A stretch of 64,000 bases of DNA, from positions 620,001 to 684,000 of the forward strand of contig JACJWN010000003.1 of NCBI GenBank assembly GCA_020637165.1. The letters run 5' to 3'. A program made the position numbers and the translations under genes. The notes beneath the pieces were generated by a model. It did no database searches, was not told the DNA's origin, and saw nothing but the letters and a program-made list of their open reading frames with translations. This document shows positions 10,129 through 17,867 of the stretch, piece by piece (positions within the stretch are counted from its first letter, which is position 1; every line of letters begins with the position of its first letter). The stretch comes from Mycolicibacterium sp. (GTDB taxonomy: Bacteria > Actinomycetota > Actinomycetes > Mycobacteriales > Mycobacteriaceae).

Positions 10129-10354
10129 GCGTCTCGTAGATCCGCTTGCAGTCCGGGCAGACCGGCGAACCGGGCTTCGGCGAGCGGGTGACCGGGAAAA
10201 CCTCCCCGCACAGCGCCACAACGTGGGTACCCATGACCGCGCTCTCGGCGATCCTGTCCTTCTTGACGTAATGGAAGTGCTTGGGCCTGTCGCCGTCGCT
10301 CCCGTCGTCGACGCGTTCGTCGCTGTCGGCCCTCTCGAGGGTGTCAGTCTCCAT
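10115..10354 (-). CDS. DUF3039 protein (Rv2708c-like)
   Basis: A 79-residue protein nearly identical in pattern to M. tuberculosis Rv2708c. It has an acidic N-terminus, then HFHYVKKDRIAESAVMGTHVVALCGEVF (key residues His-Tyr-Val-Lys and the lone Cys), then PVCPDCKRIYETL. The CGE, CPDC cysteines probably bind zinc. ATG 10354 gives the conserved length. The 3' end overlaps the YihY gene by 14 bp on the opposite strand, so the two messages are complementary at their ends. Function unknown. Confidence 0.9.
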   Translation of the reverse strand: METDTLERADSDERVDDGSDGDRPKHFHYVKKDRIAESAVMGTHVVALCGEVFPVTRSPKPGSPVCPDCKRIYETLKRG

Positions 10355-10462
10355 ACCGCCATTGTGCCCGTTGGCGTCCGGCCCCGGAAAGACGGTCGCG
10401 GTAAGACCGCCGTAAGAAAAACATCCTCGTTCGACCGGTCCCAAGTGTGGAACAGTGAAGGT

Positions 10463-10876
10463 ATGGAGCACGAGTTGGCGTTCGACGACGAGGGTCAACC
10501 CGTGCTGATCACCCGGGCCGCCTACTCCTACGAGGAACAGCACCGGGCACGAGTTCGCAAATATCTGAAGCTGATGTTCTGGCGCATCCCGGCGTTCATC
10601 GCCGCCGCGGTCGCCTACGGAATCTGGCACAACGGCCTGATCTCTCTCGCCATCCTCGCCGCGTCGATACCGCTGCCGTGGATGGCGGTGCTCATCGCCA
10701 ATGATCGTCCTCCCCGGCGGGCCGAGGAGCCGCGACGCTTCCCAGATGCGCCTCAGCGCACGGCACTATTTCCCCGGGCCCAGCGCCCCGCCCTGGAGGC
10801 AGGGCTCACCCCGAGGTCTCAACAGCACGCCGGATCACCGCACACCGCGAAACCCGACGAAGAACGTTCCCACTGA
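10463..10876 (+). CDS. DUF3099 membrane protein (Rv2709-like)
   Basis: A 137-residue protein. DUF3099 occupies about residues 12-82: VLITRAAYSYEEQHRARVRKYL, then two hydrophobic spans at about 41-57 and 59-78 (WRIPAFIAAAVAYGIWHNG, ISLAILAASIPLPWMAVLIA). The C-terminal 55 residues are polar and Pro/Arg-rich. ATG 10463. It precedes sigB in the same direction by 147 bp, an arrangement kept in M. tuberculosis. Function unknown; divergent from the DUF3039 gene. Confidence 0.85.
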   Translation: MEHELAFDDEGQPVLITRAAYSYEEQHRARVRKYLKLMFWRIPAFIAAAVAYGIWHNGLISLAILAASIPLPWMAVLIANDRPPRRAEEPRRFPDAPQRTALFPRAQRPALEAGLTPRSQQHAGSPHTAKPDEERSH

Positions 10877-10959
10877 GCCGATTCCGGCGGCATTCTCAGC
10901 ACATTCTTAGTTCGCCGTTCTGTTTCCGCACGTCAGAGTGTGTGAGAGCGCTGGCTTCA

Positions 10960-10987
10960 GGGAACTCTTTACTCCAGACGGACGTTG
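10960..10987 (+). promoter_or_regulatory. SigE/SigH-type promoter of sigB
   Basis: GGGAACT at 10960-10966 and CGTTG at 10983-10987, with 17 bases between GGAAC and CGTT. This fits the extracytoplasmic-function SigE/SigH promoter pattern (GGAAC...CGTT). It lies 37 bases upstream of the sigB start. Control of sigB by SigE and SigH is established in M. tuberculosis. Confidence 0.8.
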
Positions 10988-11023
10988 GACAGTTCGACAG
11001 TTGGAGCCGATCAGGAGGCACCC

Positions 11024-11983
11024 ATGGCAAACGCCACCACCACCCGGATTGACAGCGACTTGGACGCCCAGAGCCCAGCGGCCGACCTCGTGCGCGTGTA
11101 CCTGAACGGCATCGGAAAGACGGCGTTGCTCACCGCCGCGGACGAGGTGGAACTGGCCAAGCGGATCGAGGCCGGCCTCTACGCCCAGCATCTGCTTCGA
11201 ACCCGTAAGCGCATGAGCGAGAACCGCAAACGCGACCTCTCCGTCGTGGTCCGTGACGGGCAGGCTGCGCGCCGGCACCTTTTGGAGGCCAACCTGCGAC
11301 TAGTGGTCTCGCTGGCCAAGCGCTACACCGGCCGCGGCATGCCGTTGCTCGACCTGATCCAGGAGGGCAATCTGGGGCTGATCCGGGCGATGGAGAAGTT
11401 CGACTACGCCAAGGGTTTCAAGTTCTCCACCTATGCCACCTGGTGGATCCGCCAGGCCATCACACGGGGAATGGCCGACCAGAGCCGCACCATCCGGCTG
11501 CCCGTGCACCTGGTGGAGCAGGTGAACAAACTCGCCCGGATTAAGCGGGAGATGCACCAGAACCTCGGCAGGGAAGCCACCGATGAGGAGCTTGCCGAGG
11601 AGTCGGGCATTCCGGTGGAGAAGATCAACGATCTGCTCGAGCACAGTCGCGACCCGGTCAGTCTTGACATGCCGGTCGGCAGCGACGAGGAGGCGCCGCT
11701 GGGTGACTTCATCGAAGACTCCGAGGCGATGTCGGCGGAGAACGCGGTGATCGCCGAACTGCTGCACACCGACATCCGCCATGTTCTAGCCACCCTCGAT
11801 GAGCGTGAGCAGCAGGTTATCCGGCTGCGCTTCGGCCTCGACGACGGCCAGCCCCGAACCCTCGACCAGATCGGCAAGCTGTTCGGTCTGTCCCGGGAGC
11901 GGGTGCGCCAGATCGAGCGTGAGGTCATGGCCAAACTGCGCAACGGCGATCGCGCCGAGAGGCTGCGGTCGTACGCCAGCTGA
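11024..11983 (+). CDS. sigB: RNA polymerase sigma factor SigB
   Basis: The principal-like, non-essential stress sigma factor. The 319 residues lack the long N-terminal extension of SigA and start with region 1.2 ([16 protein letters not shown]). Region 2 ([19 protein letters not shown] and [18 protein letters not shown]), region 3 ([20 protein letters not shown]) and the region 4 helix-turn-helix [13 protein letters not shown] are intact and very close to M. tuberculosis SigB. ATG 11024 has AGGAGG five bases upstream. A strong SigE-type promoter precedes it. A 15-bp stem-loop follows it. Confidence 0.97.
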   Translation: MANATTTRIDSDLDAQSPAADLVRVYLNGIGKTALLTAADEVELAKRIEAGLYAQHLLRTRKRMSENRKRDLSVVVRDGQAARRHLLEANLRLVVSLAKRYTGRGMPLLDLIQEGNLGLIRAMEKFDYAKGFKFSTYATWWIRQAITRGMADQSRTIRLPVHLVEQVNKLARIKREMHQNLGREATDEELAEESGIPVEKINDLLEHSRDPVSLDMPVGSDEEAPLGDFIEDSEAMSAENAVIAELLHTDIRHVLATLDEREQQVIRLRFGLDDGQPRTLDQIGKLFGLSRERVRQIEREVMAKLRNGDRAERLRSYAS

Positions 11984-12001
11984 CCTGAGACCCGGATTGA
12001 C

Positions 12002-12035
12002 GCGGTGTGCCCGCCGGTGACGGCGGGCACACCGC
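12002..12035 (+). terminator. Perfect 15-bp stem-loop after sigB
   Basis: GCGGTGTGCCCGCCG, loop GTGA, then its exact complement CGGCGGGCACACCGC. It lies 19 bases after the sigB stop and 117 bases before ideR. There is no U-run. It is the strongest intergenic hairpin found in the window and separates sigB from ideR transcription. Confidence 0.8.
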
Positions 12036-12151
12036 CCTGGTTTAGGGGTCCAGTCCGGGGAGAGCCGTCCAAGGGGCACCGCGCGCATCACCTTCGCAGA
12101 CCGTCGCCGCAGCTCGGCAAGTAGACTCGCGACGCAACGAAGGGTGGCCTA

Positions 12152-12847
12152 ATGAACGATCTGGTCGACACCACCGAGATGTATCTGCGCACGATCTACG
12201 ACCTCGAGGAGGAGGGCGTGATCCCGCTGCGGGCGCGTATCGCCGAGCGACTGGAGCAGAGCGGGCCGACAGTCAGCCAGACGGTCTCGCGGATGGAACG
12301 TGACGGGCTGCTGCGGGTGGCCGGCGACCGGCACCTCGAACTCACCGACAAGGGCCGACGGCTGGCCGTCTCGGTGATGCGCAAACACCGCCTCGCCGAG
12401 CGCCTACTGGTCGACGTGATCGGCCTGCCGTGGGAGGAGGTGCACGCCGAGGCCTGCCGGTGGGAGCACGTCATGAGCGAGCAGGTCGAGCGCCGCCTTG
12501 TTCAGGTTCTCGACAATCCCACCGTCTCACCGTTCGGCAATCCAATCCCGGGTCTGGGGCTGCTCGGCCTGGATGAGGCCGACTCGCAGCGTGACGACAC
12601 CGACCTGGTGCGCCTGACCGAGTTGCCGGTCGGCGATTCGGTGGCGGTGGTGGTGCGCCAGTTGACCGAACACGTCCAGGCCGACGTTGCGCTGATCGGG
12701 CGCCTCAAAGAGGCCGGTGTGGTGCCCAATGCCCGGGTGCTGGTCCAGACCAGTCCCGATGGTGACGTGACGATCGTGGTCAGCGGCCACCAGAACGTCG
12801 ACCTTCCGCATGAGATGGCCCACGCCGTCAAGGTCGAGAAGGTCTAA
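12152..12847 (+). CDS. ideR: Iron-dependent regulator IdeR
   Basis: DtxR-family repressor/activator. With Fe2+ bound it represses siderophore and iron-uptake genes and activates iron storage. It has 231 residues: an N-terminal winged helix (about 1-73, recognition helix around SGPTVSQTVSRMER), a dimerisation domain, and an SH3-like C-terminal domain (about 150-230). All metal ligands fall at canonical numbers: Met10, His79, Glu83, His98, Cys102, Glu105 and His106. The start is ATG 12152. No IdeR box is seen in front of it. Its 3' end overlaps the convergent DUF4192 gene by 4 bp. Confidence 0.97.
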   Translation: MNDLVDTTEMYLRTIYDLEEEGVIPLRARIAERLEQSGPTVSQTVSRMERDGLLRVAGDRHLELTDKGRRLAVSVMRKHRLAERLLVDVIGLPWEEVHAEACRWEHVMSEQVERRLVQVLDNPTVSPFGNPIPGLGLLGLDEADSQRDDTDLVRLTELPVGDSVAVVVRQLTEHVQADVALIGRLKEAGVVPNARVLVQTSPDGDVTIVVSGHQNVDLPHEMAHAVKVEKV

Positions 12848-13899
12848 CCGGCGCGGCCGAACGCCCTCCGGGGCGGCAGGCTGACACCCAAACGTTTGGC
12901 GAGCCGATAGCCGGTACCCGCGAGCTCGCGAATCCGCTCGGGCCGCATCCCGGATTGCAGCGCGGTGTCCAGCATGCCCGCCATCCGATGGTCGGGGTCA
13001 CAGCGCAATGCCGCCTCCAGCGACAGCCCCGCCAGCGGTCCGTCGCCTCTGACATAGGCCGAAAAAGCCAGCAGGACAAGCGCCTCCACCCGCCATGGCT
13101 CCGGGAGTGTGCGGGCCAAGACCGACCACAGCGACTCGGCCGCGCCGGCGTCGGCTCCGACGGCCAGCGCGTAGAGGGTGTCACGAACGGCCACATCGGT
13201 GACGGCGCAGGCCAGCCGAGCGACCTCCTCATCATCGGGGTTCCGGCCGCCGGCCAGCCGGGCGGCAACGGCCATCGCGGCCTCCACGTCGCGCCGCCCG
13301 CAACCGTCCGGATCGGCCTCCCAGTCGGACTGACGCACCGCAGCCGCGGCCCGGATCGGCTCGACCAGCTCCGCCGTGCGAACCGGATCGGCAATCGCGA
13401 CGACGGCCTGCATATCCGCCCGGCGCGGATACAGCCGCCGGCCGTCGAGAACCGCCGCAGCAGCCAATGGTGAGGCGCCGGGGTCCTCAACGGCTCCCCC
13501 GTCACCGCATCCGTCGACGCAATGCCAGCTCCCGCCCGATTCCACACGGTCGACCACATGGGCTGCGTAAAGCTGGATGCCGTGCTCGTTCAGGGCCGCG
13601 ATCAAAGCCTCGTGCAGCCGGCGGTGGTCGGACTCGCACATCGGGCAGTCCGCACCGTCGGCGTCGACGATCACGGCGATCACCCGATCCGCGCCTCCTC
13701 CGGCGGCGACCTCGGCGAGGCGGCCGATGTTCTCGCACAGGTCCACTGAGAGGTCGGCCCGCATCACCGCGCCCATCCGACCGTCCTCCAGGGATACCAG
13801 GACCAGGGACTTCTCCGGAACGAAGCCGAGCACGGCGGGCAGGGCGGCGATCAGCGTGCCGGGATTGGTAAAACGGAATTCAGGGGGATGTGTGGTCAT
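12844..13899 (-). CDS. DUF4192 protein
   Basis: A 351-residue protein. DUF4192 features are TNPGTLIAALPAVLGFVPEKSLVLVSL at the N-terminus (ends given), followed by RADL and the central GADRVIAVIVDADGAD segment. The C-terminal half is Ala-rich and helical, with a repeated pattern resembling tetratricopeptide-like helices (EPWRVEALVLLAFSAYVRGDGPLAGLSLEAAL, ends given). Cys pairs at CPMC and CVDGCG may be incidental. It is actinobacterial with no known function, convergent with ideR, and the last gene of its strand here. The start is ATG 13899; upstream it faces the PAC2 gene across 213 bp in which I see no gene. Confidence 0.85.
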   Translation of the reverse strand: MTTHPPEFRFTNPGTLIAALPAVLGFVPEKSLVLVSLEDGRMGAVMRADLSVDLCENIGRLAEVAAGGGADRVIAVIVDADGADCPMCESDHRRLHEALIAALNEHGIQLYAAHVVDRVESGGSWHCVDGCGDGGAVEDPGASPLAAAAVLDGRRLYPRRADMQAVVAIADPVRTAELVEPIRAAAAVRQSDWEADPDGCGRRDVEAAMAVAARLAGGRNPDDEEVARLACAVTDVAVRDTLYALAVGADAGAAESLWSVLARTLPEPWRVEALVLLAFSAYVRGDGPLAGLSLEAALRCDPDHRMAGMLDTALQSGMRPERIRELAGTGYRLAKRLGVSLPPRRAFGRAG

Positions 13900-14112
13900 G
13901 CCCCGACGGTGTCACCGGCGGCCGTCGAAACGGCCACCGCCGAGGTCTGCCGACCGTATCGCTGTGCATCAGCCGCAGACTGTGGACAATCATCTCCGGG
14001 AACGACCACGGCCTGCCACGCGTTGTGATGGTGGCGCGCGGTACCACGTATCGGGTGCGGCGGCGGGCCATGACCGCATTGAGCGAGACCGCATTGAGCG
14101 AGGAGGTAAGCG

Positions 14113-15075
14113 TTGGCCGGCGAGCAAGGCCAGGACCACCGTCCCGACCGAATGTACGAATTGGAGTTTCCAGGTCCTCAACTGGCGGCTTCCGACGGCC
14201 GGGGGCCGGTGCTGATCCACGCTCTCGAGGGGTTCTCCGACGCGGGACACGCCATCCGGCTGGCCGCCGAGCATCTCAAGAACTCACTGGACACCGAACT
14301 CGTCGCGTCCTTCGCCATCGATGATCTGCTGGACTACCGGTCCCGGCGGCCGATAATGACCTTCAAGACCGACCACTTCACCCACTACCAGGAACCTGAG
14401 CTCAACCTCTACGCGCTGCGCGACAGTGTGGGCACACCCTTCCTGCTTCTGGCCGGCCTGGAGCCCGACCTGCAGTGGGAACGTTTCATCACCGCGGTGC
14501 GCCTGCTCTCCGAGCGTTTGGGCGTGCGCCGGACCATCGGTTTGGGGGCCATCCCCATGGCGGTCCCGCACACCCGGCCGGTGACGCTGACCGCACATTC
14601 GAACAACCGCGAACTCATCGCCGGCCATCAACCGTGGGTGGGCGAGGTCCAGGTGCCCAGTAGCGTGTCGAACCTGCTCGAGTTCCGAATGGCACAGCAT
14701 GGACACGAGGCTGTGGGATTCACCGTGCACATCCCGCACTACCTGGCCCAGACCGACTATCCCGCCGCGGCCGAGGCACTCTTGGACAACGTCGCCGAGT
14801 CCGCCTCCCTGCAGTTTCCGATGCAGTCGCTCAGCGAGGCCGCCGCCGTGGTCCGCGGCAAGATCGATGAGCAGGTCGAGGCATCCGAGGAAGTCGCCGG
14901 GGTGGTCAGCGCGCTGGAACGCCAATACGACGCTTTCGTCGCCGCTCAGGAGAACCGATCGCTGTTGGCCCGCGATGAGGACCTGCCCAGCGGGGAGGAA
15001 CTCGGCGCGGAGTTCGAGCGCTTCCTGGCCGAACAGGCCGACGACTTCGAGAATCCCGGCGGCGACGGGAACTGA
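14113..15075 (+). CDS. PAC2-family protein (Rv2714-like)
   Basis: A 320-residue protein of the proteasome-assembly-chaperone (PAC2) family, matching Rv2714. The family fold resembles purine nucleoside phosphorylase; the mycobacterial role is unsettled. Visible landmarks are [24 protein letters not shown] near the N-terminus (ends given), [34 protein letters not shown] and the helical C-terminus [11 protein letters not shown]. The start codon is TTG at 14113, decided by an ideal AGGAGG at 14101-14106 six bases upstream and by the match to the M. tuberculosis N-terminus. It is followed after 23 bp by the PhzF-family gene. Confidence 0.9.
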   Translation: MAGEQGQDHRPDRMYELEFPGPQLAASDGRGPVLIHALEGFSDAGHAIRLAAEHLKNSLDTELVASFAIDDLLDYRSRRPIMTFKTDHFTHYQEPELNLYALRDSVGTPFLLLAGLEPDLQWERFITAVRLLSERLGVRRTIGLGAIPMAVPHTRPVTLTAHSNNRELIAGHQPWVGEVQVPSSVSNLLEFRMAQHGHEAVGFTVHIPHYLAQTDYPAAAEALLDNVAESASLQFPMQSLSEAAAVVRGKIDEQVEASEEVAGVVSALERQYDAFVAAQENRSLLARDEDLPSGEELGAEFERFLAEQADDFENPGGDGN

Positions 15076-15098
15076 CGCCACCGGCGTACTGTCGAGTT

Positions 15099-15785
15099 AT
15101 GGGCATCGACGTCACCGTCCTTCGGGTATTCACCGATGCCGACGGTCAGTTCGGCAACCCGCTCGGGGTTGTCGACGCAGCCGCTGTCCCGCATGCCGGG
15201 CGCCAGGCCGTCGCCACAGCGCTGGGGTACAGCGAGACCATCTTCATCGACCTGCCGGGGAACGGCTCGACCACCGCGCACGGGCACATCTTCACCCCCG
15301 TCACCGAACTGCCGTTCGCCGGCCACCCCACCGTCGGGGCGGCGTGGTGGCTGCGCCAACGGGGCACACCCGTCAACACCCTGCAGGTTCCCGCCGGCAT
15401 CGTGCAGGTCCGCTATGACGACGAGCAGACCGCTGTCATCGCCCGCTCTGAGTGGGGGCCGGAGTTCGCCATCCATCAACTGGACTCCACGGCAGATCTC
15501 GAAGCCGCCGAGCCCGGGGACTACCCAGAAGACACCGAGCATTACCTGTGGACATGGATCGACCAAGAGGCAGGTCGGCTGCGCTCGCGGATGTTCGCGG
15601 TGAACCTCGGCGTACCCGAGGACGAAGCGACCGGTTCGGCGGCGATCCGGATCACCGACCACCTCAGCCGCGACCTGATGATCACTCAGGGCCGGGGATC
15701 ACGCATCTTGACCAAATGGAACCCGGAGGGCTGGGTCGAGGTCGCCGGCCGAGTGGTCGATGACGGGGTACGGCACCTCCCATGA
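15099..15785 (+). CDS. PhzF-family isomerase/epimerase-like protein (Rv2716-like)
   Basis: A 228-residue protein, the same length as Rv2716. PhzF/DapF-fold features are visible: [20 protein letters not shown], the ETIFI strand with the family Glu, [15 protein letters not shown], and a C-terminal [11 protein letters not shown] segment. It is shorter than phenazine-pathway PhzF (about 280), with part of the second lobe reduced, so the substrate is unknown. ATG 15099 is 23 bp after the PAC2 gene, so the two are likely one transcript. Convergent with nrdR. Confidence 0.88.
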   Translation: MGIDVTVLRVFTDADGQFGNPLGVVDAAAVPHAGRQAVATALGYSETIFIDLPGNGSTTAHGHIFTPVTELPFAGHPTVGAAWWLRQRGTPVNTLQVPAGIVQVRYDDEQTAVIARSEWGPEFAIHQLDSTADLEAAEPGDYPEDTEHYLWTWIDQEAGRLRSRMFAVNLGVPEDEATGSAAIRITDHLSRDLMITQGRGSRILTKWNPEGWVEVAGRVVDDGVRHLP

Positions 15786-15823
15786 CACCGGGCCCGGGGA
15801 CATATCCCTCAGGGCGACGCCGT

Positions 15824-16288
15824 TCAGGACGGCGCGTCAACCGCCCGATGAGCCCGGAGCGCCTCGATCTCACGCTCGAAGTCCTCCGCTGAGGAAAACG
15901 ACCGGTACACCGAGGCGAACCTCAGATAGGCGACCTCGTCCAACTCCCGCAGTGGTCCCAGGATGGCCAGCCCGACATCATGGCTGGGGATCTCCGGCGA
16001 GCCCGCGGCGCGGACGGAGTCCTCGACCTTCTGAGCCAGCAGATTCAGCGCGTCGTCATCGACCTGTCGCCCCTGGCAGGCCCGACGCACCCCGCTGACC
16101 ACCTTCTCCCGACTGAACGGTTCGGTGACACCACTCCGTTTCACGACGGCGAGCACCGCGGTCTCGACGGTCGTGAACCGCCGGCCGCATTCCGGGCATG
16201 ACCTTCGTCGGCGAATCGCCTGCCCCTCGTCGGTCTCGCGGGAATCGACCACCCGAGAATCGGGGTTGCGGCAGAAGGGACAGTGCAT
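15824..16288 (-). CDS. nrdR: Transcriptional repressor NrdR
   Basis: Represses ribonucleotide reductase genes in response to (d)ATP. The 154 residues contain the N-terminal zinc ribbon MHCPFC...CPEC with the [17 protein letters not shown] core, then an ATP-cone domain ([25 protein letters not shown], ends given) running to about residue 140. The length matches the family. ATG 16288. A nucleotide-pool regulator fits a region that also holds dut, lexA and the thymidylate synthases. Its targets (nrd genes) are not in this window. Confidence 0.95.
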   Translation of the reverse strand: MHCPFCRNPDSRVVDSRETDEGQAIRRRRSCPECGRRFTTVETAVLAVVKRSGVTEPFSREKVVSGVRRACQGRQVDDDALNLLAQKVEDSVRAAGSPEIPSHDVGLAILGPLRELDEVAYLRFASVYRSFSSAEDFEREIEALRAHRAVDAPS

Positions 16289-16448
16289 AACACGATCCTC
16301 TCCACTACCGACCGGCTGAGCCGCCCCTGAGCCTACCCGCGCGCCGAGGGCGGCGGGCGTCGCCACGCGGCCGCGGCACCCCCGCGCCACGGGGCCCGCA
16401 CTGATCACCACAACCCCAGCTTCGGACACTGCGGAAGGCCCGCGCGGA

Positions 16449-16937
16449 TCAGCCGACCGGGGCGATCAGCGTCCGCCCGGCGTCGACCGCAGCTGAATCG
16501 AGGTGATTGAGATCGCGGATCCGCTCGACAACCTGGCCGACCGGGACCTCGGGAGCCACCCTTGCGGCCAGGTGCTGAAGACTTTCACCGGCTTGCACCT
16601 GGACCACCGCCAGTTGATCGGGGACGGCGGCGGGCACGGCCACGCGACCGGAACCGGCCTGCGCCAGCAGCCCCAGCCATAGGGTGATCAGCGCCGCCAG
16701 GCCCGCAAGACCGACGGTGGCTGCCGTGCTGACCGGCCGGCGCGCGTGCTCGGCCCGGGACACCGCCAGGCCACTGCCCCGGTAGCGCAGCGGGGCCACC
16801 CTAGGCCGGGCCGGTCCGGGCCGGTGAGACGGCGACGGTCGGGATCCGTCCCGAACCGCGGGCCGGCGGCACGGGCGAGCCGGAGACGCCCAAGCCGTGT
16901 TCCAGTCCATCAGGTGCCGGTCGTCGAGGAGAGTCAT
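16449..16937 (-). CDS. chiZ: LysM membrane protein, SOS-linked (ChiZ, Rv2719c-like)
   Basis: A 162-residue protein. It has a basic Arg/Pro-rich cytoplasmic N-terminus, one membrane span at about residues 71-93 ([23 protein letters not shown], ends given), and a C-terminal LysM domain (about 108-160: [17 protein letters not shown]...[24 protein letters not shown]). In M. tuberculosis the homologue ChiZ is induced by DNA damage and inhibits division by affecting FtsZ/FtsI. ATG 16937 has AAGGA six bases upstream. A near-consensus LexA box lies 47 bases upstream. Confidence 0.88.
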   Translation of the reverse strand: MTLLDDRHLMDWNTAWASPARPCRRPAVRDGSRPSPSHRPGPARPRVAPLRYRGSGLAVSRAEHARRPVSTAATVGLAGLAALITLWLGLLAQAGSGRVAVPAAVPDQLAVVQVQAGESLQHLAARVAPEVPVGQVVERIRDLNHLDSAAVDAGRTLIAPVG

Positions 16938-16983
16938 GTCGATTCCTTCCTGCGGGCGTTCGCTCCGATGTTCGAAAATGTAC

Positions 16984-16999
16984 TCGATCACGTGTTCGA
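16984..16999. promoter_or_regulatory. LexA (SOS) box of the chiZ-like gene
   Basis: TCGATCACGTGTTCGA matches the mycobacterial SOS box TCGAACRYRTGTTYGA except at one base. An adjacent GTTCGATATTCGAAC inverted repeat (16994-17008) adds further half-sites. A TACATT -10-like element follows on the minus strand, toward the chiZ-like gene. Confidence 0.75.
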
Positions 17000-17084
17000 T
17001 ATTCGAACATTTGATCGGGCGTGTCCGAATGGTACGAAAGCCCACCGACAACCAGCGCTCGGCGATCCCCCTGGCGCGACACGC

Positions 17085-17100
17085 TCGAACACATGTTTGA
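17085..17100. promoter_or_regulatory. LexA (SOS) box of lexA
   Basis: TCGAACACATGTTTGA fits the mycobacterial consensus TCGAACRYRTGTTYGA at every position. It lies 32 bases upstream of the lexA ATG, giving autoregulation. Confidence 0.92.
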
Positions 17101-17125
17101 TAATCGCCCGGAATCCGGTTAGATT
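17096..17125 (+). promoter_or_regulatory. Candidate lexA promoter, possibly leaderless
   Basis: TTTGAT (17096-17101) overlaps the SOS box. TAGATT (17120-17125) follows after 18 bases. A start site 7-8 bases further on would fall at or next to the lexA ATG (17133). No Shine-Dalgarno sequence is visible there. Confidence 0.45.
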
Positions 17126-17132
17126 CGCTGCT

Positions 17133-17825
17133 ATGAGCGACAGCACGAAGACCCCCGGACCGCAGCCCGGATCCCACGGAGCGGGCACCGGTCTCACCGA
17201 GCGGCAGCGCACCATCCTCGAAGTCATCCGGGCGTCGGTCACCAGCCGCGGCTACCCGCCGAGCATCCGGGAAATCGGTGACGCGGTGGGGCTCACCTCG
17301 ACGTCATCGGTGGCTCACCAACTCCGCACCCTTGAACGCAAGGGCTACCTGCGCCGTGACCCGAATCGCCCGCGCGCGGTCGACGTGCGGGGCAGCGAGG
17401 AAACGGCCGCGCCGGTGGTCACCGACGTGGCCGGCTCCGATGCGCTGCCGGAACCGACGTTCGTGCCGGTGCTCGGCCGGATTGCCGCCGGGGGCCCGAT
17501 CCTGGCCGAGGAAGCGGTCGAGGAGGTTTTCCCACTGCCGCGCGAACTCGTCGGCGAGGGCTCGCTGTTCCTACTGAAAGTGGTCGGCGAGTCGATGGTC
17601 GACGCAGCCATCTGCGACGGCGACTGGGTGGTGGTCCGTCAGCAGAACGTAGCCGACAACGGCGATATCGTTGCCGCCATGATCGACGGCGAGGCGACCG
17701 TCAAGACCTTCAAGCGCACCGCCGGACAGGTCTGGCTGATGCCGCACAACCCGGCGTTCGACCCCATCCCGGGCAACGACGCCGTCATTCTGGGAAAGAT
17801 CGTCACCGTCATCCGCAAGATCTGA
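17133..17825 (+). CDS. lexA: SOS repressor LexA
   Basis: The 230-residue repressor binds SOS boxes and cleaves itself when RecA filaments form. It has an N-terminal winged helix (about 21-88, [23 protein letters not shown], ends given) and a C-terminal S24 peptidase domain. The cleavage site is Ala119-Gly120 in GRIAAGG. The catalytic dyad is Ser154 (VGESMVD) and Lys191 (ATVKTFK), with the usual 37-residue spacing. ATG 17133 (MSDSTKTPG). It is divergent from the chiZ-like gene, sharing an SOS-box-rich spacer. Confidence 0.97.
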   Translation: MSDSTKTPGPQPGSHGAGTGLTERQRTILEVIRASVTSRGYPPSIREIGDAVGLTSTSSVAHQLRTLERKGYLRRDPNRPRAVDVRGSEETAAPVVTDVAGSDALPEPTFVPVLGRIAAGGPILAEEAVEEVFPLPRELVGEGSLFLLKVVGESMVDAAICDGDWVVVRQQNVADNGDIVAAMIDGEATVKTFKRTAGQVWLMPHNPAFDPIPGNDAVILGKIVTVIRKI

Positions 17826-17867
17826 GACCGGTCATCCGGAGCGACGCGCCCTGAATGACCGGGGCGC

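Noticed and set aside
17828-17862. CCGGTCAT...ATGACCGG stem after lexA as a terminator.
   Set aside because: Only eight pairs with a 19-base loop and no U-tract; too weak to list as a feature.
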